A stretch of DNA of 64,000 bases from MGIIb-Q1 sp964342465 (GCA_964342465.1 CAYFFQ010000010.1:1-64000), one strand, 5' to 3'; shown: positions 1-9,303, counted from the first letter of the stretch. Numbers and translations: made by a program. Notes: generated by a model not told the origin, from the sequence alone.

Positions 1-134
1 GCAACTCTCCTCACCCAAGCGGAAGGACTCAAATTGTTGTAGGTACTTGAGCCCATGACTGAGCAACTCTCCTCACCCAAGCGGAAGGACTCAAATTGTT
101 GTAGGTACTTGAGCCCACGACTGTGCAACCCCCT
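1..134. repeat. 62-bp tandem repeat, two copies plus a partial third
   Basis: A 62-bp unit starting gcaactctcctcaccc is present at 1 and again at 63 with one or two changes, and a third copy begins near 125 (gcaacccc) and decays. No coding role is visible. By analogy with the other arrays here it may descend from the 3' end of a gene lying left of the window, but that gene is not visible. Confidence 0.8.
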
Positions 135-230
135 TTAACCAGTAAATCAGTGACCATCTTAGCCCATCGGCTGTCAGACGACTTCACCAATTCAAATCGA
201 ACGAGATAGCCACTACCTCCCGAATCAGCC

Positions 231-491
231 CCACCCTCAGCAGAAGTCAGACGGCGTGGCCCACTGCCGGCGCGCATCCCGAATCCAGCCAGTAGAATGC
301 CAACTCGCCCCTCTTCAGCGATCTCTTCGATGTCAGGAGTAAGACCGCGTGGCCCACTGCCGGCGCGCATCCCGAATCCAGCCAGTAGAATGCCAACTCG
401 CCCCTCTTCAGCGATCTCTTCGATGTCAGAATCAGAAAATCCCATCTCTTCATCAGGCACGCCTGCCCAATCCAGCCAGTAGAATGCCAAC
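231..491. repeat. 93/94-bp tandem copies of the 3' end of the neighbouring minus-strand gene
   Basis: The last codons of the gene ending at 492 (residues DSDIEEIAEEE plus stop) are repeated downstream. Copies of the tcNcNcctcttc end motif sit at 305, 398 and 492, spacings 93 and 94 bp. In the two outer copies the stop codon is changed (tca to tcg on the plus strand) while the SDIEEIAEE coding pattern is kept. The spacer portion (ggcccactgccggcgcgc, then gaatccagccagtagaatgc) is also repeated. This is tandem duplication of a gene terminus into the intergenic region. Confidence 0.85.
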
Positions 492-1238
492 TCACTCCTC
501 TTCCGCAATCTCTTCAATGTCAGAATCAGAAAATCCCATCTCCTCATCAGGCTCCCCATCAGCAGGAGTCAGCACATCCTTCCCCGGCCCCATCACAATC
601 AGCAACCCGAGGAGCAGGAGTGAGAGCGCACCCGAACCACCAGCGATGTAGAGCAACCAATTTCTCTCGCCCGCCCCCCCTTCGGCTTCGGAGTCCTGCC
701 CACTATCCTCATTTCCGAACTCGTAACCCTCCGCCGGCGGTGAACTTCCATCCTCAGCATGGGTGTCATCAAAAACTGAAATCGTGCCGTTATTGACCAC
801 CCCGTCCGAGCGAATCACCGAATACTCGTAGACCCCAGCACCCCAAGTTCCGTTGAACGGAATTTCGTAGGTCATCTCACAATCTTCATCCAGTTTTGTG
901 CCGTTTTCATCCTTCTCGCACTCGGAAGAGAGGTTTCCCGAATCCCAGTCAGTCGTTCCATTGTATAGGCCATCACCGTCGGAATCCCAGACGATTCTGT
1001 GCGTCACATTTTCAGTGGAATCGACATTGTACCACCAAACTGAATCATTGTAGAAAAGTTGTGGATTATTTGGAGTAGGGCCGCTCTCTTTGACCAAGAT
1101 GGTGAAAGTTCCGGCATCGTGCGCAGATACCATCTGAGCGGTGGCTGTGAATAGAAAAACCACAGTCAGAAGCGCAGTTCTTCCTCGCTGTCGAGTCAGG
1201 CGCCGGCGAAAGCCGCTGCTAATCGTATGACTCGTCAC
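492..1238 (-). CDS. Membrane-anchored cupredoxin-like protein of unknown function
   Basis: A 248-residue exported protein. An N-terminal hydrophobic segment (TALLTVVFLFTATAQMVSA) is followed by a beta-rich domain that reads like a plastocyanin-type fold (HDAGTFTILV, then THRIVWDSDGDG, then GAGVYEYSVI). An acidic linker, a C-terminal membrane helix (LLYIAGGSGALSLLLLGLLI) and an acidic cytoplasmic tail follow. The usual Cys-His-Met copper ligand triad is not recognisable, so copper binding is doubtful. I chose a GTG start at 1238 because a TATA-like box at 1260-1270 lies about 26 bases upstream. The open frame continues to 1343 but would overlap the divergent gene. The 3' end is tandemly duplicated downstream. 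Confidence 0.72.
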   Translation of the reverse strand: MTSHTISSGFRRRLTRQRGRTALLTVVFLFTATAQMVSAHDAGTFTILVKESGPTPNNPQLFYNDSVWWYNVDSTENVTHRIVWDSDGDGLYNGTTDWDSGNLSSECEKDENGTKLDEDCEMTYEIPFNGTWGAGVYEYSVIRSDGVVNNGTISVFDDTHAEDGSSPPAEGYEFGNEDSGQDSEAEGGAGERNWLLYIAGGSGALSLLLLGLLIVMGPGKDVLTPADGEPDEEMGFSDSDIEEIAEEE

Positions 1239-1259
1239 GATTTGTATTGCGCCATTCAC

Positions 1260-1270
1260 CCATAAATAAA
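1260..1270. promoter_or_regulatory. Shared TATA-like box between divergent genes
   Basis: The AT stretch ccataaataaa is the only good TATA candidate between the two divergent genes. It lies about 26 bases upstream of the GTG at 1238 (minus) and about 30 bases upstream of the ATG at 1297 (plus). These are the spacings expected for leaderless archaeal transcripts on both strands. Confidence 0.45.
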
Positions 1271-1296
1271 AGGTGACAGCACAAGTGGCGGTGGCG

Positions 1297-3054
1297 ATGG
1301 ATAAGAGGTTGGTCGCTGCTGCTGTTTTGGCGGCAATCAGCATGCTCTCAGCATCAATCTACACAGTGACCACTCTGCTCGCTACTGAATCGGATGACGG
1401 CAGCGTTGATTGGGTCTTGGTGGACCCCCTCATCCAAGATGAAGAACACGACCACCGCAACGCTTCCCAACACGAGTTCGGAACTCCGAACATAGAACTC
1501 GTCAATTTCAATCCACTAACCCTCCCCGGTAACGCCGAAGTTCAAGTGGCAGATAGCCCCGATGGCAACACATACGCCTACCAAGCGGGATGGAAGGAGA
1601 TGCACATCACCGATGTCACCGACCCTTACAACACGACAGTGGTCGGCGTCTACAATGACCCCTACACCCAAGTGCTGGATGTGAAGTATCTCGAGTACAA
1701 CGGGCGAGAGTATGTGATTCTCCAGAACCAGTTGGTTGACCCCGGCAACTCAGACCCGAATGTGGGTAATTGGGAAGACCCCGCACAGGTTAGTGTGACT
1801 CTGGTGGATGTGACCGACAAGACCGACCCGGATTATGTCGATTCATGGTATGATGTAGACCACCCCTCCGGCCCGCACAATCTCTACACACACATGATAG
1901 ATGGTGAGTGGTACATCTTCGTCGCTAATCCCGACTATGACGACTGCGATGTAGGAACCGGCGATGCTTGCGGCGGAATCACCATCGCCCATCTGAATTT
2001 CGCCGCCTTCGGAGACCTGCCGCGAATCGTCAAGGTCGGAGAGGCGGAAGTGAGTTGGGAGACAACCGAAGGCGGTTGGATTTACATTCACGATATGACC
2101 GTTCAGACTTGGCCAGGCGAGGACACAAATGACCCCCGATTCGGGCACACCTTCATCTATGGGGCATATTGGGAGGCGGGACTACGAATCTTTGATACCA
2201 CTGATGTTCCACATCCGAAACGCGATTTGGCCGAATACCTCTGGCACGGCTCACTCTGTCGCGCCTCCGGTGGCTCACAGGCGGGATGTCTTTGGCGCGC
2301 CCCAGAAGTCGGATTATGGATGAATTTCAGCGACCTTGATGCCAACGGTGTTCCAGATGCCGGCTGGTCGAGCAATGAAAACGGCGGGCGCGCCTCCTAC
2401 ATCCACTACGCAGAACCATTCGATAAAATGGTGGACGCAAGTCACCTCGGTTATCCAACAGGAAAGATGCACCTCACTTTCCTCGCAACTGAGGTTCTCG
2501 ACACGACTGTCGGCGTCGGACTCGCATATCTGATAGATACGACACCCTACGAGATGGTCAACGGAAAAATGACCTTCAAGCCGCGTATCATCCACGATTG
2601 GGAGATACCTTTTGCCGAGGAGCACTTCATCCCAGGCGGCGAGGAGTGGCTCCTTTTCTCACCGCACAATGCCGATTTGGAGATTTTCCAAACTTCTCTC
2701 CCCGGCAAACCCGACAATTCTCTTGGTGGGACTTGGGATGGGCGCATATACCTCTCACACTACCACTCGGGGGTTTGGGTGTTGGATGTGGAGGAACTGA
2801 TGTTGGCGGGACTTCAGAATCGTAACAAGACACTTGTCTACACAGATTCGACAGTCGGTTATTACCTGCCACACGGAATGGATGGTGTGGTCTTGGACTC
2901 ACAATACTACGACTTCGAGTGGATTCCATTTCTTTGGGCCGCTGAATATCACAAAGGCTACATCTATACTTCCTGCATTACGACCGGATTGTATGTGATG
3001 CAACTTGATATTGACAAGCCGTATGAAGGACAATTTTCGTCTCAAACTACCTGA
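1297..3054 (+). CDS. Secreted LVIVD-repeat beta-propeller protein
   Basis: 585 residues from ATG 1297; a GTG at 1273 is also open but would precede the expected transcript start. An N-terminal signal or anchor segment (LVAAAVLAAISMLSASIYTV) is followed by repeated blades of the LVIVD type, with strings such as MHITDVTDPYNTT, VTLVDVTDKTDP, GLRIFDTTDVPHPK, VWVLDVEEL and GLYVMQLDID. LVIVD repeats form extracellular propellers of mostly unknown ligand. The protein is acidic and Asp-rich, as expected outside the cell. A paralogue of similar architecture lies at 7264-9267, beyond the AT-rich block. Function beyond surface binding or scaffolding cannot be stated. Confidence 0.85.
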   Translation: MDKRLVAAAVLAAISMLSASIYTVTTLLATESDDGSVDWVLVDPLIQDEEHDHRNASQHEFGTPNIELVNFNPLTLPGNAEVQVADSPDGNTYAYQAGWKEMHITDVTDPYNTTVVGVYNDPYTQVLDVKYLEYNGREYVILQNQLVDPGNSDPNVGNWEDPAQVSVTLVDVTDKTDPDYVDSWYDVDHPSGPHNLYTHMIDGEWYIFVANPDYDDCDVGTGDACGGITIAHLNFAAFGDLPRIVKVGEAEVSWETTEGGWIYIHDMTVQTWPGEDTNDPRFGHTFIYGAYWEAGLRIFDTTDVPHPKRDLAEYLWHGSLCRASGGSQAGCLWRAPEVGLWMNFSDLDANGVPDAGWSSNENGGRASYIHYAEPFDKMVDASHLGYPTGKMHLTFLATEVLDTTVGVGLAYLIDTTPYEMVNGKMTFKPRIIHDWEIPFAEEHFIPGGEEWLLFSPHNADLEIFQTSLPGKPDNSLGGTWDGRIYLSHYHSGVWVLDVEELMLAGLQNRNKTLVYTDSTVGYYLPHGMDGVVLDSQYYDFEWIPFLWAAEYHKGYIYTSCITTGLYVMQLDIDKPYEGQFSSQTT

Positions 3055-3119
3055 TTGATGTCTGTCACTGGTTGATAATTTCATTCAACGGAACAATTTG
3101 TTGTTTTGAAATTTTTGAG

Positions 3120-3281
3120 GTAAGCGTTCAGCCCTTTCCGTTCGTGTTGCTGTGACCATGCACGAGTTGACCGCCAAGACTTGACGACAGTGATTTCCAA
3201 TTGGGAGTTCTTGCGGCGAGCAATGTCATCACTTCGGAAGAAGTCCCGCAGTTCAACTCATGACAACGGCTGAACGCTTAC
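3120..3281. mobile_element. Possible MITE-like element with 14-bp terminal inverted repeats
   Basis: The sequence gtaagcgttcagcc at 3120-3133 recurs as its perfect reverse complement ggctgaacgcttac at 3268-3281, enclosing about 134 bp with no gene. Weaker complementarity continues inside the arms (acgagttga against tcaactcat). A ttgag string lies just outside both ends and could be a target duplication. It sits at the edge of the AT-rich block. It could also be a large RNA hairpin; no transposase is present in the window. Confidence 0.4.
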
Positions 3282-3302
3282 TTGTTGAGTTGTATTTTGC
3301 AT

Positions 3303-3355
3303 AAAAAAAAGAATTGATGAGTGGGTATTTCAGTGGTAATTCTCAACTTTTTTTT
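3303..3355. terminator. Possible bidirectional T-rich terminator between convergent genes
   Basis: Eight A residues at 3303-3310 give a U-run for minus-strand transcripts ending after 3366. Eight T residues at 3348-3355 give one for plus-strand transcripts. Archaeal termination commonly uses U-runs. No strong hairpin is needed or seen. Confidence 0.35.
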
Positions 3356-3365
3356 GACTATTAGA

Positions 3366-4970
3366 TCACTCCTCTTCGCCAATCGGGGAGAACTTGAGTT
3401 CACTTCCATCTATTGAATAGAGTTCATGAAACGATGCTGATAGTTGGTAGCCAGAATCCATTTTTTCAATGATATTAGCTTTGATTAGGTCAGAGAACTT
3501 CCTATTTTTTGTCCATCTAGAACCCTTGATGAAATCAATGATTTGCTTTTTGGGGATGGCTGAATCAGACTTGATTGATATCATGTGAAGGAGAACGTCA
3601 CGGTTAGACTCATCAATCGCAGGAGCCATATTGATTATCTCATCTTTCCTTTTCAAGTTCAATGTTGATAGGTGGAAATAATGCATTTTATTAGCATTCA
3701 TCACACCTCTGATCGTTCCCTTTTTCTCTAGGAGTCGTAGATGCAATGATAATTGCCCGCCGCCGAGTTTCTCAGAATTACGAATGGCGTTGAAATGAAT
3801 GCCAGGATTTGATAGAATGATTCGCTCGATATCCATTCTTAAGTTCATTCCATCTTCTGTCTCTTTTCCTTTTCCAATCAGTTCAATGAAAGAGGGTACT
3901 AACTTGAATCTAGTCAAAGACAATGCCTTTGATGGCAGACTACTTATAGAGAAGACACCGATTGTTGCACCGACACCAATGAATAAGAGAAATCTTGGAT
4001 ATGTCAACCATAGTACTGCGATATAGTAAACTGCGTCAGTCAATAATTGGATTTCGTATTCTTCAAAATCCGCAGATAATCTTCTTGCTTCCTCATCGGT
4101 GACTGCACAATACCCATCAACGCGGAGAATCTTGTAGGTGTCAATTGAATCCAACTCGCCAATTATCGGTGGTTCAGCCATTCCCGCGATGATATTCCCG
4201 GACCACTGATTACTATTGTTGTCGAACAATATGTAAGACGGCATTTCGGAGTCTGGATAGAGCAACGGATTCTCAGGGTCACGATGATATACTTCGATTT
4301 GAGAAAGAGCGACAATATCTGGCCCACATTGAAAGTGTGGGAGACCATTGTGTCCCGAGATCATCATTTGGATAGAAAGGTCTGGTGTACCACCACTTGA
4401 CCTATCAAAACCACTCAATGAATAATTTTCATCCGGGCAATCACAGTTGTAACTCATCGACGCCTTGTGATGTCCACTGCTGGAATTATATCTGCTCCAC
4501 TCAAATGGATGTTGATTGATGGAAGAAGGTATTGATATTTCAAGGGTGAATGACCATAAATCAATTCCTAAACGGTTCCCTGAATACATGAGGCGGGTAT
4601 ATTGGTTTGTTACCGTAATTGCTTCCTTGTTGGGGTTCAATGAAAAAATGGATGACTGATTGAGGCGGAGAGCAAACTCTCCATCAAGTTCAGTGATGTC
4701 AAGAGGGGTACTACCTGCTAACTCAGTGATAATTGGATGTACGGCGTCGCCTGAATCTATTACTGGCGCAGGCAAAACAAGTTCAAAATCCACAAAGTCA
4801 TTTTGGATGAAGAGATGGAAGATGAATTTCGTGAACTCTTCATTCTCATCCCCATTCTCTGCTCCAGAAATCGATGGAATTGGTGAAATCAACATGGCAA
4901 GGATGCCGAATATCAGCAAGGATTTGAATGTAGTTCGAATCAACTCACCTCCACGATTTACTTTCTCCAC
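3366..4970 (-). CDS. Membrane-anchored protein with C-terminal winged-helix domains
   Basis: 534 residues. A signal-like segment (SLLIFGILAMLISPIPSIS) is followed by an extracytoplasmic region of about 280 residues. A membrane segment follows (YYIAVLWLTYPRFLLFIGVGA), then a cytoplasmic part with an ArsR-like winged helix (IERIILSNPGIHFNAIRNSE, then LSLHLRLLEKKGTIRG). A second helix-turn-helix-like region is suggested near DVLLHMISIKSDSAIPKKQI. This architecture suggests a one-component membrane regulator that senses outside and binds DNA inside; the target is unknown. The GTG start lies 4 bp after the stop of the upstream metzincin-like gene, so the two are probably co-transcribed. Base composition is AT-richer than most of the window, which hints at transfer. 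Confidence 0.72.
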   Translation of the reverse strand: MEKVNRGGELIRTTFKSLLIFGILAMLISPIPSISGAENGDENEEFTKFIFHLFIQNDFVDFELVLPAPVIDSGDAVHPIITELAGSTPLDITELDGEFALRLNQSSIFSLNPNKEAITVTNQYTRLMYSGNRLGIDLWSFTLEISIPSSINQHPFEWSRYNSSSGHHKASMSYNCDCPDENYSLSGFDRSSGGTPDLSIQMMISGHNGLPHFQCGPDIVALSQIEVYHRDPENPLLYPDSEMPSYILFDNNSNQWSGNIIAGMAEPPIIGELDSIDTYKILRVDGYCAVTDEEARRLSADFEEYEIQLLTDAVYYIAVLWLTYPRFLLFIGVGATIGVFSISSLPSKALSLTRFKLVPSFIELIGKGKETEDGMNLRMDIERIILSNPGIHFNAIRNSEKLGGGQLSLHLRLLEKKGTIRGVMNANKMHYFHLSTLNLKRKDEIINMAPAIDESNRDVLLHMISIKSDSAIPKKQIIDFIKGSRWTKNRKFSDLIKANIIEKMDSGYQLSASFHELYSIDGSELKFSPIGEEE

Positions 4971-4974
4971 CTCG

Positions 4975-6996
4975 TTATTTCAGATAAATACTGAGTTTCC
5001 AATCTTGAGCGAAAATATACGCCGATGGCGGATTTGGAGATACCGGTTTGAAATTAATTTCTGGATAAAACACCCACACCGGTTTTTCGTTGTATGACAT
5101 ATATGGGTGATATGCTTCAATCCCACTTGGTAAGCCTACTTGCGAGGATGCCATGGATAAGCAAACCCTTGGTTGTGCGTGATATCCAGTGGTATAGGGG
5201 GCACCGTTTCCAAATGAGGGGTGACGCTTTCCTGTTGCAGGCTGTGCTTCGAATGGGGGATTTTCATCAGACCACCCTGATTGGTAAATGATCTCAGAGC
5301 CACTACTCACTTGCTTACCATTTTGGGGTCGGAGGTAACCTTGCCAGTAGTCCCAACCTTTACTATTTTCAGACTGAATTGCGTGGAAACTCTCGTAATA
5401 TGTACTCGAATTTGCACCGTTTTGTTTCACTTCAATTACCCAATTAGTCCGGAAGAATGGTTCACAGTTATGTGACCCCCAATAAGGATTCTGCACCCAA
5501 TCAACGAAAATGTCACTCAACTTGAATTCCGTTTGGTCGCCATTAATTGTTCTTTGAATTGATGGCATATTCTGAATTGTAGGGCCGCTGAAAGTGGTTC
5601 TCAGATAGGGTAGATTGACATTCGACTTTAGATTCGTCGGATTCTTCATCCATGCAACATTATTACTAGAAAATCTCATCTTTGACAAGTCTAACTTACT
5701 CGTCCCGCTCATGGCAGAAACATGCATTATTGTGTATTTCTTATTCCAAATTTGATACCACGGTGTAGTTTGAGACACGAGACTATGTTCACCTCCAAGT
5801 GCATGCCCGATGAAATGAAGAAAACGAGATTTACTTTGTTGGAAATTACTAATATCATCAATCCACAGTGCAAAGTCGTGTGAGGAAGTAACGGCTGACC
5901 CTACCCCCACTCCCATGTTTACACATCCGTGAGTGCTTGGTGTACTTCCCAATTTGTCATTAATGTAAATCACAAGTTCATAATGAGCGCCTCGTAAGTT
6001 TGGAGAGATAGCCTTTCTGTTATTCCACTGGTCCTCATTTCTGAAACTAACAGGCCCGTTAGCGAATTTCAATTTGTGCCAATCAGTAGTTCCGGATGAA
6101 AAATAATCAGTACATGTTTGGTCGTCACCCCCGCCGACAATCGGGGGGAGTGAATTTTGTAGTGAATCCCACCATTCTAACGACAATCTGACATTCAGTT
6201 GATTTCCATAAGTTGATTCAAATTCTCTGATCATCTTCTTGACCTTTTTCTGAAGAAGGGAGTTGCCCCCTTGATATATGTCAACGACCATGATTCTCAG
6301 AAGTGGTTTTGTTTCTTGTTGCGGCGTTTGAGTACCATAAGCGCCAAGAAAGGTGGCACCAGTTATTCCTCCAGTCCAAGGTACTGCTTGGACAAGGCCA
6401 TCGTTATCAAAATCTTGGTCGAAAACTATGTACCCGTCTGGCCCGGGCTCTAACCTACTTTTTCTACCTTCATCAAGAGAGGTATAATCAACTACGATGA
6501 CGAATGTTTCAAAATTGTAGAATTGCATTGTGAAGTGACACACATCCAACTGACCAGCATTCACTCCGTATGCAAATGACCATGTCTTATTCAAATCCCA
6601 ATATTCACCATCGGATGGGACAATTCCCCCGCCAGCGACACACAAGAAATTGTCTGACTGTAAATCTTGAATTGTGCATTCATTCTCAGGATAATAGACT
6701 TCAAGATGGAATGTAGTGCCTCGATGAGTGAAATTAAAGAATTGGATTTGGTCGGTCATTATCATCTCAACTACAGTCCAATTGAACTGAACCGGACCTG
6801 ATTTTTCACTAGAAAAAAGTTCTACTTCCTCCTCTCCCCCATGGGTGAGGAAAACTTCCTCTTCCGAGGTGGAATTATTACTATTGACAAACGAATCATT
6901 ATTCATTTCCAATTCTCTGATTTGTTCCCGATTGTTGGTTGGGAACACCATTATTACGAGTACGATGACCACGAATATTACCTGGTATCTCATCAT
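4975..6996 (-). CDS. Exported metzincin-like protein lacking the catalytic Glu
   Basis: 673 residues with an N-terminal hydrophobic segment (VIFVVIVLVIMVFP). Around residue 394 is HFIGHALGGEH, which fits the metzincin zinc motif HExxHxxGxxH except that the catalytic Glu is Phe (codon ttc). A Met-turn-like string (TIMHVSAMSGT) follows about 30 residues later. The three zinc histidines are intact, so zinc could bind, but normal proteolysis is unlikely. It could be a binding pseudo-protease. ATG 6996 (or 6993) is preferred because a TATA-like box at 7017-7024 lies about 25 bases upstream; longer TTG or ATG starts exist at 7047 and 7005. It is likely the first gene of a pair with the winged-helix protein. 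Confidence 0.68.
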   Translation of the reverse strand: MMRYQVIFVVIVLVIMVFPTNNREQIRELEMNNDSFVNSNNSTSEEEVFLTHGGEEEVELFSSEKSGPVQFNWTVVEMIMTDQIQFFNFTHRGTTFHLEVYYPENECTIQDLQSDNFLCVAGGGIVPSDGEYWDLNKTWSFAYGVNAGQLDVCHFTMQFYNFETFVIVVDYTSLDEGRKSRLEPGPDGYIVFDQDFDNDGLVQAVPWTGGITGATFLGAYGTQTPQQETKPLLRIMVVDIYQGGNSLLQKKVKKMIREFESTYGNQLNVRLSLEWWDSLQNSLPPIVGGGDDQTCTDYFSSGTTDWHKLKFANGPVSFRNEDQWNNRKAISPNLRGAHYELVIYINDKLGSTPSTHGCVNMGVGVGSAVTSSHDFALWIDDISNFQQSKSRFLHFIGHALGGEHSLVSQTTPWYQIWNKKYTIMHVSAMSGTSKLDLSKMRFSSNNVAWMKNPTNLKSNVNLPYLRTTFSGPTIQNMPSIQRTINGDQTEFKLSDIFVDWVQNPYWGSHNCEPFFRTNWVIEVKQNGANSSTYYESFHAIQSENSKGWDYWQGYLRPQNGKQVSSGSEIIYQSGWSDENPPFEAQPATGKRHPSFGNGAPYTTGYHAQPRVCLSMASSQVGLPSGIEAYHPYMSYNEKPVWVFYPEINFKPVSPNPPSAYIFAQDWKLSIYLK

Positions 6997-7016
6997 TTTC
7001 GCCATTGAGATGATTA

Positions 7017-7024
7017 GTATAAGG
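7017..7024 (-). promoter_or_regulatory. TATA-like box for the metzincin-like/regulator pair
   Basis: On the minus strand the string ccttatac is centred about 25-28 bases upstream of ATG 6996/6993. This is the spacing seen at several other genes in the window. Confidence 0.4.
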
Positions 7025-7263
7025 ATTGTGGGATGAAGTTGCACCAATTATTCTCAGACTGCATGACTTTGATAGTGACTCTCCAAAGTAAGAAATAGTG
7101 ATGGGTGGAAACCTAGTCTGTCCGTTGAGATATGGTTTCAACTCTCCCTAACTCTGTTTTCTTTTCTTGTAGGACATTTTCCAGATATGTACGATTAGGG
7201 GGAATCGCTTTGAATGGAAGTTGAGAGCGGGGGGCACGCCCATAGGGCGTTGGTGTGCGATTC

Positions 7264-9267
7264 ATGCGTCGAAGATTCGTGGTGGATGAATCGGCGGCGA
7301 GTCAACAACAGGTGGTCGTCTATGCACTAGTGGTGCTGATTTCACTATCACTTCTCTCAACCGCAGCATGGTTCGCTCTTTCATTGGGTGACGGTGATTC
7401 GATTGATGATAACCCGATGACCAACTTCATAGACCCAGTTCACGAGATAGAGGATGAAAATCATAGTCATACCGACCTGATAGAACATCAGTTGGCGACT
7501 GCGAACATGAAACTCATTGACTACCACAATTTGAACTGCGATGGTAATGAGAAACCCCCACCTGAACTCGACAATGTGGCGGGGCGCCAATGTTATCCCG
7601 AATTCAAGAACACTGGGCCAACTCCAGGGGATAATTCGGAAGTCGCCATCGAAGGCAATTTCATGGACGACTGCAGAATCTTTGCTGATGGAACGGGTGG
7701 CTGCTACGCCTATGTCTCTTCATACAATCAGTTTGAAATTCTTGACATCTCTCGCCCCAACAACATCACTCTTCTCTCGACATACTATGCAGAGGTGGCG
7801 AGAATCATCGACATCAAGGTGACACCAGACAACAATTGGGTTCTCATAAATCACGAATTGACCAACAGTGAACTCGACCCGATTCCCAACGACGACGATG
7901 CCAACAGCGGTGGCAACCGCCTCGATGTCATCTATGTAGGCAACAAGTTGGAACCCGTCAAGGTAGCAGAATGGAACAACCCGCCAGCAGGATTCCACAA
8001 TCAGGATGTCCATGTCTATTGCGACTGGCAGCCGGCCAATCCTGCATGGTCGGGTGAAGATTGTCATCTCTTCCTGTTCGGCGCAGACCCATACCCAGAG
8101 ATGATAGAGGGGAGCAGTGGGACATATTACAAAGGCACTCAGATTTTCTATGTCCCACTCGGGTTCGAATCTTGGCTCCCCACGCAAACCGATGAGCAAC
8201 AGAACACCAGCAGAGAAATCGTCCGATGGGGTGGCTATTCACCCAAGATAGACACGACCTGTGGCGGCTCGATTTTCAACCACGACAATGTCTATGCTGA
8301 ACATCCCATAACCGGACAAAAACTGCTCTACATTTCGTATTGGGGGGCGGGTCTTCGAATAGTTGATGTTTCCAACCCGCCACAGGTTCCCGACCCAGAA
8401 GGAATCTCATGGCCGCAGAACAACGAGGTCGGCCGCTGGATGGGTTGCCCGACTGCTGACGAAGGCTGGTATGGCCCAGACGGCGGCGGCCACGCCGACA
8501 TGACGGCGGAAGAGTGGCTCGACGCCAATCAGGGCAACGACAACATCCACTACGCAGTCCCTTACGACCACCTCGTCTGCAACGGATTCAGCGATTATGT
8601 ACCTGAGGCACAGTGGCCCAAGGAGTGTGGAAACGGACCTGAAGACCCAACATACGGGGTGAACTGGCGGCACTACACCATCATCGCTCCTGAGTATGGC
8701 TCCAACGCAAATCATACTGGTTATATCTGGACGATAGACACCACCGACCCGAGCAAGCCATTTCTGGTGAGCAAGTGGAAACTCCCTGGTGAAGGCAAAT
8801 TGGCGAATGGCTCGTCACACCCTCAACATTACATCCCTGGTGGCTACATCTTCAGCCCACACAACGGCGATACGGGACTCAACGGTGCGGTCTACTGGGC
8901 ACACTACCACGCTGGTGCATGGGCCACCGACCACGGCCACATCTGGGAGGACCTCGTCTGGGAGAACGGAGTTCCAGAACCAGAGAGGGGATTCAAGGCG
9001 ATTACGCAACTCGCTGAGACGCGCACGATGGGCTACTATCTCCCTGCTGGGCCGCCATGGCTCGATGATGCCAAGGCGACTCTCGAGTACGACATGGCGG
9101 ATTGTTGGGCATCCTGTATGATTCCATTCGATTGGGGCTTGCAGTTTGACCCTCGCGGCTACATCTACATCTCAGAGATGGTGAGTGGAATCTATGTCGT
9201 TCAGATGGAATCCGACTACGACCCGCGCTACGTTTATCCACCACTCTGGCCCTATATCTACGAATGA
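7264..9267 (+). CDS. Secreted LVIVD-repeat protein, paralogue of the 1297-3054 gene
   Basis: 667 residues from ATG 7264; an in-frame GTG sits at 7255. After a basic N-terminus, the membrane segment VVVYALVVLISLSLLSTAAW is followed by blades with LVIVD-type strings (QFEILDISRPNN, RIIDIKVTPDN, GLRIVDVSNPPQVP, GYIWTIDTTDPSKP, GIYVVQMESD). It shares the ending, the HGN/PHNG-type strings and overall plan with the 1297-3054 protein, so the two are paralogues now separated by the AT-rich block. Several cysteines (NCDGNE, RQCYPE, DCRIF, GGCYAY) are consistent with disulfides outside the cell. Ligand unknown. Confidence 0.85.
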   Translation: MRRRFVVDESAASQQQVVVYALVVLISLSLLSTAAWFALSLGDGDSIDDNPMTNFIDPVHEIEDENHSHTDLIEHQLATANMKLIDYHNLNCDGNEKPPPELDNVAGRQCYPEFKNTGPTPGDNSEVAIEGNFMDDCRIFADGTGGCYAYVSSYNQFEILDISRPNNITLLSTYYAEVARIIDIKVTPDNNWVLINHELTNSELDPIPNDDDANSGGNRLDVIYVGNKLEPVKVAEWNNPPAGFHNQDVHVYCDWQPANPAWSGEDCHLFLFGADPYPEMIEGSSGTYYKGTQIFYVPLGFESWLPTQTDEQQNTSREIVRWGGYSPKIDTTCGGSIFNHDNVYAEHPITGQKLLYISYWGAGLRIVDVSNPPQVPDPEGISWPQNNEVGRWMGCPTADEGWYGPDGGGHADMTAEEWLDANQGNDNIHYAVPYDHLVCNGFSDYVPEAQWPKECGNGPEDPTYGVNWRHYTIIAPEYGSNANHTGYIWTIDTTDPSKPFLVSKWKLPGEGKLANGSSHPQHYIPGGYIFSPHNGDTGLNGAVYWAHYHAGAWATDHGHIWEDLVWENGVPEPERGFKAITQLAETRTMGYYLPAGPPWLDDAKATLEYDMADCWASCMIPFDWGLQFDPRGYIYISEMVSGIYVVQMESDYDPRYVYPPLWPYIYE

Positions 9268-9303
9268 GAGGTGGAACGGTTGCACCAGTTCCTTGGATTG
9301 GTT

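Noticed and set aside
29..559. 176-residue minus-strand ORF over the first repeats
   Set aside because: It reads through duplicated gene-end copies in another frame of repetitive sequence; no start signal, signal peptide or domain.
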